Positions 1 to 7,744 are shown, counted from the stretch's first letter. The stretch: 15,201 nucleotides of DNA from JAAYJK01 sp964501655 (GCA_964501655.1 CAZCTN010000049.1:1-15201), one strand, 5' to 3'. Program-made: numbers and translations. Notes: a model not told the origin generated them from the sequence alone.

Positions 1-60
1 ATTTAAGCTATTTTAGCATAGTACATTAAGTAAAAGCAACCATCTTAACCGGGGACCTAT

Positions 61-207
61 GCCATTATATGGCCGAAAAAACAAAGCAGCTGAAAAAGGA
101 ATAACTGCTTAAATGTCGATTTTGTAATATTGATAATCAAATAGACAAAAACAATTTTCGAGCCCCCGGACCTAATGTATAAAGCGATGGTCCCTGGGCC
201 GATAGGG
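61..207 (+). other. cluster of potential RNA hairpins in non-coding DNA
   Basis: Three self-complementary segments lie in a row with no credible reading frame. GCCAT/ATGGC closes a three-base loop at 61-73. AAGCAG/CTGCTT encloses 15 bases at 84-110. A two-part stem at 162-199 pairs GCCC with GGGC and GGACC with GGTCC, separated by a symmetric 2x2 internal loop. A competing pair CCCT/AGGG (192-195 with 204-207) overlaps the last stem, so alternative folds are possible. TTGATAATCAA at 130-140 is a perfect palindrome. A terminator candidate follows at 251-286. I recognise no known RNA class, and whether the region is transcribed cannot be told from sequence. Confidence 0.3.
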
Positions 208-250
208 TATAAGCGGGAAGAGTTTTATTAAAAGGAGCCTGAGCTTTTAA

Positions 251-286
251 GGAGGCGGAGAGCATCTTTTCTCCCCCTTCTATTTT
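251..286 (+). terminator. probable intrinsic terminator
   Basis: GGAGG (251-255) pairs with CCTTC (276-280, one G-U pair). After one C-C mismatch, GGAGA (257-261) pairs with TCTCC (270-274) around an eight-base loop. TATTTT follows directly. The T tract is short but the stem is long and GC-rich. It would end a transcript coming from upstream, either a gene outside the window or the hairpin cluster at 61-207, and would insulate the ABC operon that begins at 650. Confidence 0.5.
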
Positions 287-541
287 AGCGAGGACAGCGG
301 AATTTCCTTCTTAAATTGTAAAGCATGAAGGGCAAATTAACATTCGGGGTTAGTTTGGTGCTGGAGAAATCGTAAATATTGAGGTCTTGCAGGGTGGTTC
401 AATTTCGAGCTGCCCTGTTTGGCTTGTTGCCGGTATGTTCTGTCCTCTTCACTATGTCTAGAAATTGGTTGGATGTCATTTATCCAGGCAGCAGGATTAC
501 TTTTTGGGTATGGAAAATATTTCTTTATATGCTGTAAGGAT
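287..541. other. non-coding stretch, nothing recognised
   Basis: No + strand reading frame of useful length is present. A minus-strand open frame of about 100 codons (337-639) has no recognisable motif and no good ribosome binding site, and I do not accept it as a gene. It could be decayed coding sequence, but no family can be named. Confidence 0.4.
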
Positions 542-569
542 TTGACTGGGGTATGCGTCTTACTATAGG
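542..569 (+). promoter_or_regulatory. candidate sigma-A promoter of the ABC operon
   Basis: TTGACT (542-547, five of six consensus bases) is separated by 16 bases from TATAGG (564-569, four of six). It sits about 80 bases before the first gene and downstream of the terminator candidate, the expected place for the operon promoter. The -10 element is weak, so this is only a candidate. Confidence 0.4.
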
Positions 570-649
570 AAATGCCTGCAGAGTTGTTTAATCTCTGAAG
601 ACAATCTGCAGCAAGAGAAATAAGGTTGTAATGGAACAAGGATTAATGA

Positions 650-1375
650 GTGGGTAAAATGGAAGAGTATATAATTGAAGTTCGAGGAGCTAAAAAGATA
701 TATCGTATGGGGAATGAACGGATTAAGGCCCTGGATGGCATCGATCTGCAGGTGCCAGCGGGGCAATTTGTATGCCTCCTGGGTACGTCCGGATCTGGAA
801 AAACTACCCTGTTAAATGTTATGGCCGGCCTGGAAAGGCCTAGCCGTGGTATTATCAAGATTAAAGGATACCAAATCGAAAAAATGAGCGAAACTCAATT
901 AACCAGCTTGCGAAAAAAATATATCGGGTTTGTATTTCAATCCTATAACCTGCTGCCCACTTTAACCGCCCTGGAAAATGTCAGTCTTCCACTGGTCTTT
1001 AAAGGCTTACCCCGAAAGAATCGGGAAAAGATGGCCATAAAAATTCTCAATCAAGTAGGATTGGGAGACCGCCTGCATCACAAGCCGAATGAAATGAGCG
1101 GAGGGCAGCAGCAGAGAGTATCCATAGCACGTGCTTTTATTAACCAGCCGGAAATTATATTTGCAGATGAACCTACCGGTAATCTGGATTCCCGAACTAC
1201 TCATGAGGTTATGGGGTTAATTACCGAAATGGCACGGGAAAAGGGTCTGACCCTCCTGATTGTATCCCATGATGTAGAGCTATCAAGCTATGCTGATAAA
1301 ATTGTATATTTGAAGGACGGAATTATTGAGAAAATCATGAATACGGAGAGGAAGATCATCGGTGAAGAACTGTAA
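650..1375 (+). CDS. ABC transporter ATP-binding protein, MacB/LolD type
   Basis: This is the cytoplasmic nucleotide-binding subunit of an ABC transporter, which would hydrolyse ATP to drive the permease encoded two genes downstream. All diagnostic motifs are present in order: Walker A GTSGSGKT (residues 45-52), Q-loop Gln97 in FVFQSYNLLP, signature MSGGQ (149-153), Walker B ending ADEP with Glu174, the GNLDS D-loop (177-181) and switch His207. The LLPTLTALENV and DEPTGNLDS wording is characteristic of the MacB/LolD/FtsE group. The length of 241 residues is normal. The GTG start at 650 is preferred because AAGGA lies seven bases upstream. An ATG at 659 would shorten it by three residues. The 3' end overlaps the next gene by 14 bases, which implies translational coupling. 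The family is certain but the cargo cannot be read from the sequence. Confidence 0.93.
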   Translation: MGKMEEYIIEVRGAKKIYRMGNERIKALDGIDLQVPAGQFVCLLGTSGSGKTTLLNVMAGLERPSRGIIKIKGYQIEKMSETQLTSLRKKYIGFVFQSYNLLPTLTALENVSLPLVFKGLPRKNREKMAIKILNQVGLGDRLHHKPNEMSGGQQQRVSIARAFINQPEIIFADEPTGNLDSRTTHEVMGLITEMAREKGLTLLIVSHDVELSSYADKIVYLKDGIIEKIMNTERKIIGEEL

Positions 1376-3410
1376 GAGGAGTAAAGTTGTACTTTCGGGA
1401 TTGCTGCTGGGGCTATTATTGTTTGGTCTGTTATCCCCCTTAAGCTGGGGGCAGGGCCTGGATATCGAACTGATTGATTATTCAGCCAGCAAGTCCAGTA
1501 TAAGGGCCGGAGACATGTTTACCCTTACCCTGACGATAAGGAATAATTCCGATAAGTCATTGAATAACCTATACCTGATGATCGATAGTGATGCATTTTT
1601 TGTCAGAAACCAGGGTTCCCAGATACCAATAAATCCCTCAGTTCTGGCCACCGGTCAGGAGGCTGCCATAACTTTAGATATGGCATATAATGGGGGCAGC
1701 GGCCAAATCCCCCTGATATTCAAATACTACCAAGACGGTGAGGAAAATGAGCAGCAGGTGTCACATGTAATTGGCATGATAATTAAGGCTGAAGAAGAGG
1801 AACCCCAGACTACCCAAATTGAAAATGAAACAACTGCAAATAAGGCTCCGGTTATCAGATTGGTTGATAAAGGAACCCAGCAGGCAGCTGCCGGTGCTGA
1901 ACTGGAGGTCCAACTAAAGGTTAAAAACCTGAGCTCCTATTCTGCCAAGCAGGTGCTAATGTCTATGTCTTTCGAGGATGTCAGTGCTCCCTTTAGCTTT
2001 TTGCAGGAGCAGGCATTTTATTTAAGCACCATTAGTAACGGGAGCACCAGGACGGTAAACCTGAAACTTAAAGTTGACAATACTGCTAAAGCCGGTACCT
2101 ATCCTTTGAAAATTGACTACCAGTATAGTAATTCCGACGGAGAATCGTTTACCTCCAGTGAGACTTTGTATATCAGGGTCACCGGGGGCAAAACATCTCC
2201 CCGGCTGGTATTTACTCCCCAGGGGGGGCAGGGATTAAAGACCGGAGAAGACTATCAATTAGTGATTTTGGTTTCTAATCGTGGTGGTCTTAAAGCCAAA
2301 GATATTAATATAGACCTTACCGGCTTGAACAATGAAGGAATAGTATTGAGCTCCGGGGGAAGCCGTCAATACATTAATGATCTGGCCGCTGGCTCTGAAG
2401 TCAATATCTTCTATCAGATTCAACCGGGATCGAAAGTCAAAGATGGCTCCTACCCCCTAACTCTCAAAGTCAGCTACAAAGATGAGAGTGGAGAAGAATT
2501 CAGCGATACCCAGGATGTGTTCGTATCAGTTGGAAAGGGGGGCTCCCTTAACGGCGCTCCCAAGATTATTATTAACCGTTATGTATCAGACCCGGTAATT
2601 GTAAGAGCCGGAGACAGCTTTAGTTTGAGTGTGAGTTTTATGAATACCCACGCCGGAAAAACAGTACAAAATATCAAGGTGGTTTTAAATGTAAGCGAGA
2701 GTTCCAGTGATACCGGCAGCGTCTTTACCCCGGTATATGCCAGTAATACCTTTTATATTGACCGAATTGAACCGCAGCAAACCGTGACCAGAAGCCTTGA
2801 GCTGTATACTATACCGGATGCCACCGCCAAGACCTATTCCATTGATGCCGCTCTGGAGTACGAGGATGAAGAGGGGACAGAGTATAAGACCAGCGAGCTT
2901 ATCGGCATTCCGGTAAAACAAACCAACCGCTTGGATATCGGAGAGGTACAGATATTTGGTGAAGGAATGGTAGGACAGCCGGTACCTGTATCCTGTGAAT
3001 TTTATAACACCGGTCGGGTAACCCTGCGCAACCTAATGGTGAAAATTCAGGGCGATTTTGAAGCCGAGGGCGGGGCAGCATTTATAGGTAATATGGAGCC
3101 TGGCAGTACTGAATATTATGATGCCACCATTATACCCCGGGAACCTGGAACTTTAGCCGGAATTCTGGTTTTCACCTTTGAGGATCAGTCCGGGGAGAAA
3201 CAAAGCATCGAAAAGGACTTTACCCTGCAAGTTTTAGACGCCGGCATGATGGAGCCTTTCCCGGGAGAAATCCCTGGCGATTTGGAAAACGGCAGGGTTT
3301 TCAAAGTCTGGTACGCCATAATTCCAGCGATAATAGCAGCTGGGGCCGTATTCTGGCTGATTCGGCGGCGAAAATTGAAGAAAGATGAAGAGATAATATT
3401 AGATGAATAG
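1362..3410 (+). CDS. secreted, membrane-anchored protein with five Ig-like repeats (COG1361-like)
   Basis: The 682-residue product begins with a basic stretch and a long hydrophobic signal segment (about residues 8-30). It ends with one transmembrane helix (about 649-667) followed by the positive stop RRRKLKK, so most of it should lie outside the membrane. Between these are five diverged repeats starting near residues 46, 177, 291, 414 and 535. Each opens with an 'AGDxFxLxVxxxN' type strand (for example RAGDMFTLTLTIRNNS and RAGDSFSLSVSFMN) and runs about 95-105 residues, as expected of beta-sandwich CARDB/COG1361-like domains. The GTG start overlaps the ATPase gene, with GGAGAGG about ten bases upstream. 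The end overlaps the permease gene by eight bases. The operon context suggests it is the extracytoplasmic partner of the transporter, possibly in place of a MacA-type adaptor. That role is inference, and no enzymatic motif is seen. Confidence 0.8.
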   Translation: MKNCKRSKVVLSGLLLGLLLFGLLSPLSWGQGLDIELIDYSASKSSIRAGDMFTLTLTIRNNSDKSLNNLYLMIDSDAFFVRNQGSQIPINPSVLATGQEAAITLDMAYNGGSGQIPLIFKYYQDGEENEQQVSHVIGMIIKAEEEEPQTTQIENETTANKAPVIRLVDKGTQQAAAGAELEVQLKVKNLSSYSAKQVLMSMSFEDVSAPFSFLQEQAFYLSTISNGSTRTVNLKLKVDNTAKAGTYPLKIDYQYSNSDGESFTSSETLYIRVTGGKTSPRLVFTPQGGQGLKTGEDYQLVILVSNRGGLKAKDINIDLTGLNNEGIVLSSGGSRQYINDLAAGSEVNIFYQIQPGSKVKDGSYPLTLKVSYKDESGEEFSDTQDVFVSVGKGGSLNGAPKIIINRYVSDPVIVRAGDSFSLSVSFMNTHAGKTVQNIKVVLNVSESSSDTGSVFTPVYASNTFYIDRIEPQQTVTRSLELYTIPDATAKTYSIDAALEYEDEEGTEYKTSELIGIPVKQTNRLDIGEVQIFGEGMVGQPVPVSCEFYNTGRVTLRNLMVKIQGDFEAEGGAAFIGNMEPGSTEYYDATIIPREPGTLAGILVFTFEDQSGEKQSIEKDFTLQVLDAGMMEPFPGEIPGDLENGRVFKVWYAIIPAIIAAGAVFWLIRRRKLKKDEEIILDE

Positions 3411-4767
3411 CAGGGACTTGCTGCAGATGGCAATTAAGAATTTATTACGCAGGAAATTGCGTACTTTCCTCACCATCCTGGGAGTGGTTATCGGCACTGC
3501 TGCCATTGTACTCATGCTGTCTCTGGGAATTGGTATGAATGAAGCCATAAAACAGTCCATTATGCAAATGGGGAGCATTAACATTGTAACTGTCTACTCG
3601 GGGGGCGGCTATATGGGATCAGGGAGCATAAGCCTTTCTGGGCAGGAAGTAAAGCTTAACGAAAATGCCGTAAGCTCCTTTAAAAGTATTCCCGGAGTAG
3701 AAGCGGTAACTCCAATTATGCAGAACTACTGGAAGATTATTGGCAGGAAATATGCAGCAGAGGTAGAGGTGGTAGGAATTGATCCTGAAGCGATGGAGAA
3801 AATGGATTACAAGCTAGACGAAGGACGGCTGCTCCAGCCAGGAGACGGCTTGGTGGCGGTATTTGGCAGTGAAGTAATCAATATGTTCCACGATCGCCGA
3901 TCCAGTGGATATTACAGGGGACAATCCGGATTAAGCGGGATGGATATGAACCTGCTGCAGGAAAAATTCACCATTACTTATGATGTATCTTACGGACAAA
4001 GGACGTCTCCTTATGATGCCCAGGAAAACCGGGAGCCGGCTCAAACCTACAAGATTGAAGGAGTTGGGGTACTGGAAGCGGGAAACTGGGAAAATGCCTA
4101 CAGTATATTTATACCCATAAAACAAATGGAGGCTATCGTAAAAGATCAGAATAAGTGGGAGCGAAGCGGTGAGGCAGGAAGGTACAGATATCAGACGACA
4201 CAGAGCGAATACCAGCAGGTGAAAGTCAAGGTGAAAGATATTAACGATGTGCAGATAGTACAGGAAACTATCATGAACATGGGTTATCAGGCCAGCAGTC
4301 TAAATGATATATTGGAATCCAGCAAGAAGACCATGGCAGTTACTCAGGCTATCCTGGGGGGAATAGGGGCGGTATCATTGCTGGTAGCGGCCATAGGAAT
4401 TACCAACACCATGGTTATGGCCATATATGAACGAACCCGGGAAATCGGTATAATGAAGGTTATTGGAGCTACTATTAATGACATACGCAAAATGTTTCTT
4501 CTGGAAGCAGCTTTGATTGGGTTGGGGGGTGGTTTGCTGGGGATTGCCCTAAGCTATCTGGGATCATGGATAATCAACCTGGCGAGCAGGCATTTCTCGG
4601 CCGGTATGGGTATGGGACCGGGTGATATGACCAGTATATCTTTGGTTCCCTGGTGGCTGGGTGTACTGGCTCTTGCTTTTACCAGTTTGGTAGGTATTGC
4701 CGCCGGATATTTTCCGGCCCGCCGGGCCACTCAGCTCGGTGCTCTGGAAGCTATTCAAAGCATATAG
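3403..4767 (+). CDS. ABC transporter permease, MacB/FtsX type
   Basis: This 454-residue membrane protein has the MacB architecture. A cytoplasmic start with RNLLRRKLRTFLTILGVVIGTAAIV forms the first transmembrane helix (about 22-44). A large extracytoplasmic domain follows (about 50-310), including the typical SIPGVEAVTPI and VVGIDPE segments. Three helices complete the C-terminal FtsX domain (roughly 316-340, 365-390, 418-440). The ERTREIGIMKVIGAT loop and the terminal PARRATQLGALEAI are hallmarks of the family. MacB-type permeases work as mechanotransmitters that move substrates or act on proteins outside the membrane rather than importing solutes. The ATG lies inside the previous gene's end (ATGAATAG overlap), so the subunits are probably made together. 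The substrate is unknown. Macrolide export should not be assumed, because a separate MacA gene is absent here. Confidence 0.9.
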   Translation: MNSRDLLQMAIKNLLRRKLRTFLTILGVVIGTAAIVLMLSLGIGMNEAIKQSIMQMGSINIVTVYSGGGYMGSGSISLSGQEVKLNENAVSSFKSIPGVEAVTPIMQNYWKIIGRKYAAEVEVVGIDPEAMEKMDYKLDEGRLLQPGDGLVAVFGSEVINMFHDRRSSGYYRGQSGLSGMDMNLLQEKFTITYDVSYGQRTSPYDAQENREPAQTYKIEGVGVLEAGNWENAYSIFIPIKQMEAIVKDQNKWERSGEAGRYRYQTTQSEYQQVKVKVKDINDVQIVQETIMNMGYQASSLNDILESSKKTMAVTQAILGGIGAVSLLVAAIGITNTMVMAIYERTREIGIMKVIGATINDIRKMFLLEAALIGLGGGLLGIALSYLGSWIINLASRHFSAGMGMGPGDMTSISLVPWWLGVLALAFTSLVGIAAGYFPARRATQLGALEAIQSI

Positions 4768-4784
4768 GGGCCACCCCTGCTTTT
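4766..4784 (+). terminator. possible short intrinsic terminator after the ABC operon
   Basis: AGGGG (4766-4770) pairs with CCCCT (4774-4778) over a three-base loop, followed by GCTTTT. The stem overlaps the permease stop codon. It is short and the T tract has only four bases, so termination may be weak. Confidence 0.35.
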
Positions 4785-4901
4785 AGCCAGTTGGGCTGCT
4801 GATCTTATCTCTGGTGATTCCAACGGGGTAATATTTTCGGTAAATTGGATTATTGTCAAGCCCCAAAAAATTCAAGGGCAATATTCCTCCGAATCGAAAG
4901 C

Positions 4902-4907
4902 GGGAGG
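4902..4907 (+). promoter_or_regulatory. ribosome binding site GGGAGG fixing the TsaA-FmdE start
   Basis: GGGAGG stands seven bases before the ATG at 4915. It is the only good ribosome binding site near the first TsaA residues (MKEILLNPVG), so the start is well supported. Confidence 0.75.
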
Positions 4908-4914
4908 TATTATT

Positions 4915-5709
4915 ATGAAGGAAATTCTCTTAAACCCGGTAGGAATAGTATTATCTGAATTCCAGGATCCAATGCAGATGCCGGTAGGAGGCACCCCGGC
5001 GGTTATACAGGTTTATCCTGAATATCAGGAAGCCCTGAAAGGCATCGAGGAAAACTCCCATATTTGGATTCTGGCCTGGTTTCATCAAGCGCCTCGAGGT
5101 GTATTGAGGACTTCGCCCAAGAAGATTAATCCCAACCTGCCCGAGTATGGGGTTTTTGCTCTGCGGACCTATAGCCGCCCCAATCCCGTAGCCATGTGCC
5201 TGACCCGACTGGACAGAGTGGAAGAGGGCAGACTCTATGTGCAGGGACTGGATGCTATAGGGGGGACCCCGGTAATAGATATTAAGCCCTACTATGAGAA
5301 TGACATAGTGTTTTCGCCAGATACTCCGTATATCATGGGGCAAAACCGGGAAATGCGGCAGGAGCTTATGTTCAGACATGCTCTGGTGCATCACCGGGAA
5401 GAATGTCGGGATCTCCATCTGGCTACCAGAATGGCGGTTATTGCAGAAGAATACCTGGGCAAAGTGATGTCCGCTGAACTGGCTGTGACTGTGTTTGGAT
5501 CACCCTGCCTGGCTGACTGCCTTCAGGGTATCACCAGAGCCAGATTGTCCAACCCCCCCCGCTTCGGTTTTCATATAGATGCAGAGATGTCCCGAAGCAT
5601 ATGGTTAAGAGAGGGGAAGAAACTGATCCTGACCCTTAAAACAGAATGTGATGAGAGTACGATAAAAAGCCTGTCCGACCAGGAGCTGTTCGACATAGAA
5701 TCGCTATAG
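4915..5709 (+). CDS. TsaA/TrmO-like domain fused to a degenerate FmdE-like domain
   Basis: The N-terminal part (residues 1-140) is a TsaA/UPF0066 domain. It has LNPVGIV at the start, the substrate-region block GVFALRTYSRPNPVAMCLTRL (79-99) and GLDAIGGTPVIDIKPY (111-126). In TrmO, this family uses S-adenosylmethionine to N6-methylate the t6A modification at position 37 of some tRNAs. Residues 150-245 do not belong to that domain. The pattern HREECRDLHLATRMA (160-174), followed by LG, a VTVFGSPCLADCLQGITRAR segment (191-210) and a final beta strand, resembles FmdE-family proteins, whose metal site is usually HGHLCPG. Here only His160 and Cys164 of that motif remain. Typical TrmO proteins are shorter or have a different C-terminus. 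The gene stands alone with its own ribosome binding site. The TsaA domain is secure. The FmdE assignment is a judgement by motif, and the substrate of the fusion is unknown. Confidence 0.8.
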   Translation: MKEILLNPVGIVLSEFQDPMQMPVGGTPAVIQVYPEYQEALKGIEENSHIWILAWFHQAPRGVLRTSPKKINPNLPEYGVFALRTYSRPNPVAMCLTRLDRVEEGRLYVQGLDAIGGTPVIDIKPYYENDIVFSPDTPYIMGQNREMRQELMFRHALVHHREECRDLHLATRMAVIAEEYLGKVMSAELAVTVFGSPCLADCLQGITRARLSNPPRFGFHIDAEMSRSIWLREGKKLILTLKTECDESTIKSLSDQELFDIESL

Positions 5710-5810
5710 ACAACGGCAAGTTTGAAATGGTGCTTAAATTCGGACAGCTGGCAAGGAGTCTGTTTCCCGGTCGTAGTATTACTAAGAAAAAGAGTAAGGT
5801 GGGCTGGACT

Positions 5811-7118
5811 ATGAAAAGAATAATTGTTTTGCTGTTGGTAGCGGTATTATCGTTGCTGCCCGTCGCATCAACGCTTGAGGCCAACGTGGCCGGCGGGATT
5901 TTCGCAGATACCAGGGGACATTGGGCGGAAAACGAGATTGACAAAATCTATCATCAGGGGTTGATGCAGGGTACCGGAACTGACCGCTCAGGTTACAAAT
6001 ATTTCTCACCTGAGGATACGGTTAATCGTTTTCAACTGGCGGTGGTTATGCAGCGGACCTTCAAGCTTGATTACGCTAACCTCAGATTTATTCAGGAGCC
6101 GGAAGTCAGCGACTTTTACTATGATGTAGAAGAGCAGCAGTGGTATACCCAGGCCATTATTCTAGGGGCGGTTAACCATATTTTTGTTCCTGATGATGAA
6201 TTTCGGGGGAATGAAGAGCTTAGCAGGATTGAACTGGCCACCACCATCTATCGAGCATTTCAAGCCCGGGGGATCAGCGTGCCCATGATAATGCTTATGC
6301 CTCAATATGATGATGTCGGTGATCTTACCAAGGAGGAGACCAATGCCATGGTATTGGTCAGCAATACCGGGATAATGAAAGGGAATGATAACCTGTTCCG
6401 TCCCTATGATCCGATAAAGCGGGGGGAACTGGCCAGAGTACTGAACCGGTGTATTGAGTTAATTGAGGAAAATCCGGTTGATATCGTTTCGCCCCCTGAT
6501 ATCAAGCTGGAAAGCAAGAAGATGGTCAATGAATCAGATCTGATTGTCATTAATCTGCAGATTCCTGTAGTATCAGGCCTTCAAAATGCAGAGGTGCAGG
6601 ATAGAATAAACAATATCCTGGAGACGGAAGCCCTGGAACGACAGGAGGCCATGATAGCCGAGGCCCAATCCATGGAAGAGTTTATTCGGACTGAGCCCTA
6701 TCATACCTTTGCTCTGGAAAGCGGATTCTATAAATACTGGGCTAATGATGAAGCGTTAAGTTTCTATGTGGACTACTATTCCTATACCGGGGGAGCCCAC
6801 GGCATGACTGAAAGACGGACCTACAATTTCAATCTCCATACGGGAGCTGAAATATCTTTAGCCGATCTTTACCCCCGGGATTATGATTATATAAGCATGA
6901 TTAACCAAAAAATTCAGGAAGAGATGGACCGCAATCCTGGTTTGTATTTCACTGGTTTATACGGGTTTGTAGGAATAAGCCCCGTGCAGAGGTTCTACCT
7001 GGAAGATAATTATCTGATAATTGTTTTCCTCCAGTATGAGGTTGCTCCTTATGCCGTCGGAATCAGAGAATTTGCTATTCCCTATCGGTTTGGCAGTATG
7101 GATCAGCAGGATAAATAA
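5811..7118 (+). CDS. exported SLH-domain protein with DUF4163/DUF3298-like C-terminus
   Basis: The 435-residue product has a signal peptide (MKRIIVLLLVAVLSLLPVAS, cleavage likely near residues 22-28). Three SLH repeats follow: FADTRGHWAENEIDKIYHQG (31-50) onward, a second near 100-152 and a third near 167-217 with the typical FRPYDPIKRGELARVL. SLH repeats bind pyruvylated secondary cell-wall polymers and fix proteins to the cell surface. From about 236 the protein looks like the DUF4163 plus DUF3298 pair found in PdaC and RsiV-type proteins, with the conserved GGAHG turn (327-331) and a C-terminal YEVAPYAVG strand. No catalytic deacetylase domain is attached, so the activity is unknown. The frame is open 28 codons further upstream to 5727, but AAGGTGGG stands seven bases before 5811 and a signal peptide begins there. 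The gene is followed by a strong hairpin. Confidence 0.85.
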   Translation: MKRIIVLLLVAVLSLLPVASTLEANVAGGIFADTRGHWAENEIDKIYHQGLMQGTGTDRSGYKYFSPEDTVNRFQLAVVMQRTFKLDYANLRFIQEPEVSDFYYDVEEQQWYTQAIILGAVNHIFVPDDEFRGNEELSRIELATTIYRAFQARGISVPMIMLMPQYDDVGDLTKEETNAMVLVSNTGIMKGNDNLFRPYDPIKRGELARVLNRCIELIEENPVDIVSPPDIKLESKKMVNESDLIVINLQIPVVSGLQNAEVQDRINNILETEALERQEAMIAEAQSMEEFIRTEPYHTFALESGFYKYWANDEALSFYVDYYSYTGGAHGMTERRTYNFNLHTGAEISLADLYPRDYDYISMINQKIQEEMDRNPGLYFTGLYGFVGISPVQRFYLEDNYLIIVFLQYEVAPYAVGIREFAIPYRFGSMDQQDK

Positions 7119-7143
7119 TAGTTTTAACCGCAGAATAAACAGC

Positions 7144-7174
7144 AGCCTGCTGATTATTGATATCAGCAGGCTTT
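7144..7174 (+). terminator. intrinsic terminator after the SLH gene
   Basis: AGCCTGCTGAT (7144-7154) and ATCAGCAGGCT (7162-7172) form a perfect 11-bp stem with a seven-base loop, followed by a short TT/TTC tract. It lies 26 bases past the SLH stop codon. The stem is excellent, but the T tract is poor. Confidence 0.7.
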
Positions 7175-7377
7175 CTGGTATAAGCGCACCTCTATTACTC
7201 TTTCACACCAGTTGAGTAATTCTATGGCAAAATATAACTCTTTACCTGCCGGACGCTATTCTTCTAAAATCAAAACATAACAACAGATCCAGGTTCTCAA
7301 ACAGGCATTACAGTCTGCAGGGGGATGAGACAAGGTGAGAATCGGCGGGATTACCGGAGGATAGAGGGGATGCAGCA
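7175..7377. other. non-coding stretch, nothing recognised
   Basis: This segment, between the SLH-gene terminator and the operator boxes of the decarboxylase operon, shows no credible gene or strong signal. A purine-rich segment near 7318-7370 (GGGGGATGAGAC and GGAGGATAGAGGGG) is the only compositional feature. Confidence 0.4.
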
Positions 7378-7415
7378 TTGTATACACATGCAAAGCCTCT
7401 TGAAATCGTATACAA
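7378..7415 (+). promoter_or_regulatory. two TTGTATACAA-type operator boxes (GntR-like)
   Basis: TTGTATACAC (7378-7387) and TCGTATACAA (7406-7415) each match the palindrome TTGTATACAA in nine of ten bases. Together they form the larger inverted repeat TTGTATAC/GTATACAA. They flank a -35-like TTGAAA. GT-(N)x-AC cores of this kind are typical targets of GntR-family (FadR/FCD) regulators, which often control organic-acid metabolism. The regulator gene is not in this window. The symmetry is visible directly, while the family assignment is inference. Confidence 0.5.
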
Positions 7416-7427
7416 ATTGCGTAAATA
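7400..7427 (+). promoter_or_regulatory. candidate promoter of the decarboxylase operon
   Basis: TTGAAA (7400-7405) is followed after 16 bases by TAAATA (7422-7427). The second operator box starts right after the -35 hexamer, so bound regulator would hinder RNA polymerase. The resulting leader would be roughly 450 bases. Other AT-rich -10-like hexamers occur just downstream (TAAAAT, TATACT), so the exact start is uncertain. Confidence 0.4.
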
Positions 7428-7459
7428 TTGATAAAATATACTTTATGTATCTCGAAAAG

Positions 7460-7698
7460 GTTCTGGGACGGCAGAACTGATGACAGGATTTAAAACGGTC
7501 TGCGTTAGAAAATAGTGCCGGCAATTTTAGTTGGATAAACTAACAATTGGATACTGGGAGTACAGGTTCCCTTGTACAAACCGGAAATCGGTATGGGATC
7601 GGGATAGCGCAGCAAGGAAATTTCGGAAGTCCTTGAACGCAATTCTCACCGGGATGATTCTTGATCAAAGGAGACTCTCTTTGATACGTCTCCGGTGA
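7460..7698 (+). other. structured untranslated leader of the decarboxylase operon
   Basis: Several hairpins can form. GTTCTG/CAGAAC (7460-7465 with 7472-7477) is the first. TTAGTT/AACTAA lies near 7530. A larger element has an outer stem TCACCGG/CCGGTGA (7646-7652 with 7692-7698) enclosing ATCAAAG/CTTTGAT (7664-7670 with 7679-7685). A rival pairing GGAGAC/GTCTCC (7670-7675 with 7688-7693) shares bases with both, so two exclusive folds exist. There is no T tract after the element, which argues against a simple terminator. I see no consensus of a known riboswitch or T-box. Confidence 0.35.
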
Positions 7699-7744
7699 CG
7701 CATTTCCAGATGTTTTGGAAACAGTTCTTGGTAATGAACCTGAG

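Noticed and set aside
45..80. c-di-AMP or c-di-GMP riboswitch suggested by CCGGGGACC and GGCCGAAAA strings
   Set aside because: The strings match only small parts of those motifs, and the remaining conserved segments are not found.
337..639. Minus-strand open frame of about 100 codons upstream of the ABC operon
   Set aside because: No recognisable motif, no good ribosome binding site, unusual composition and convergent placement; treated as chance or decayed sequence.
4951..5418. Minus-strand open frame opposite the TsaA domain
   Set aside because: The + strand has a full conserved domain with a ribosome binding site; the minus frame has no motif.
5727..5810. Upstream start for the SLH protein, 28 codons earlier
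   Set aside because: It would bury the signal peptide inside the protein and lacks a ribosome binding site, unlike the ATG at 5811.
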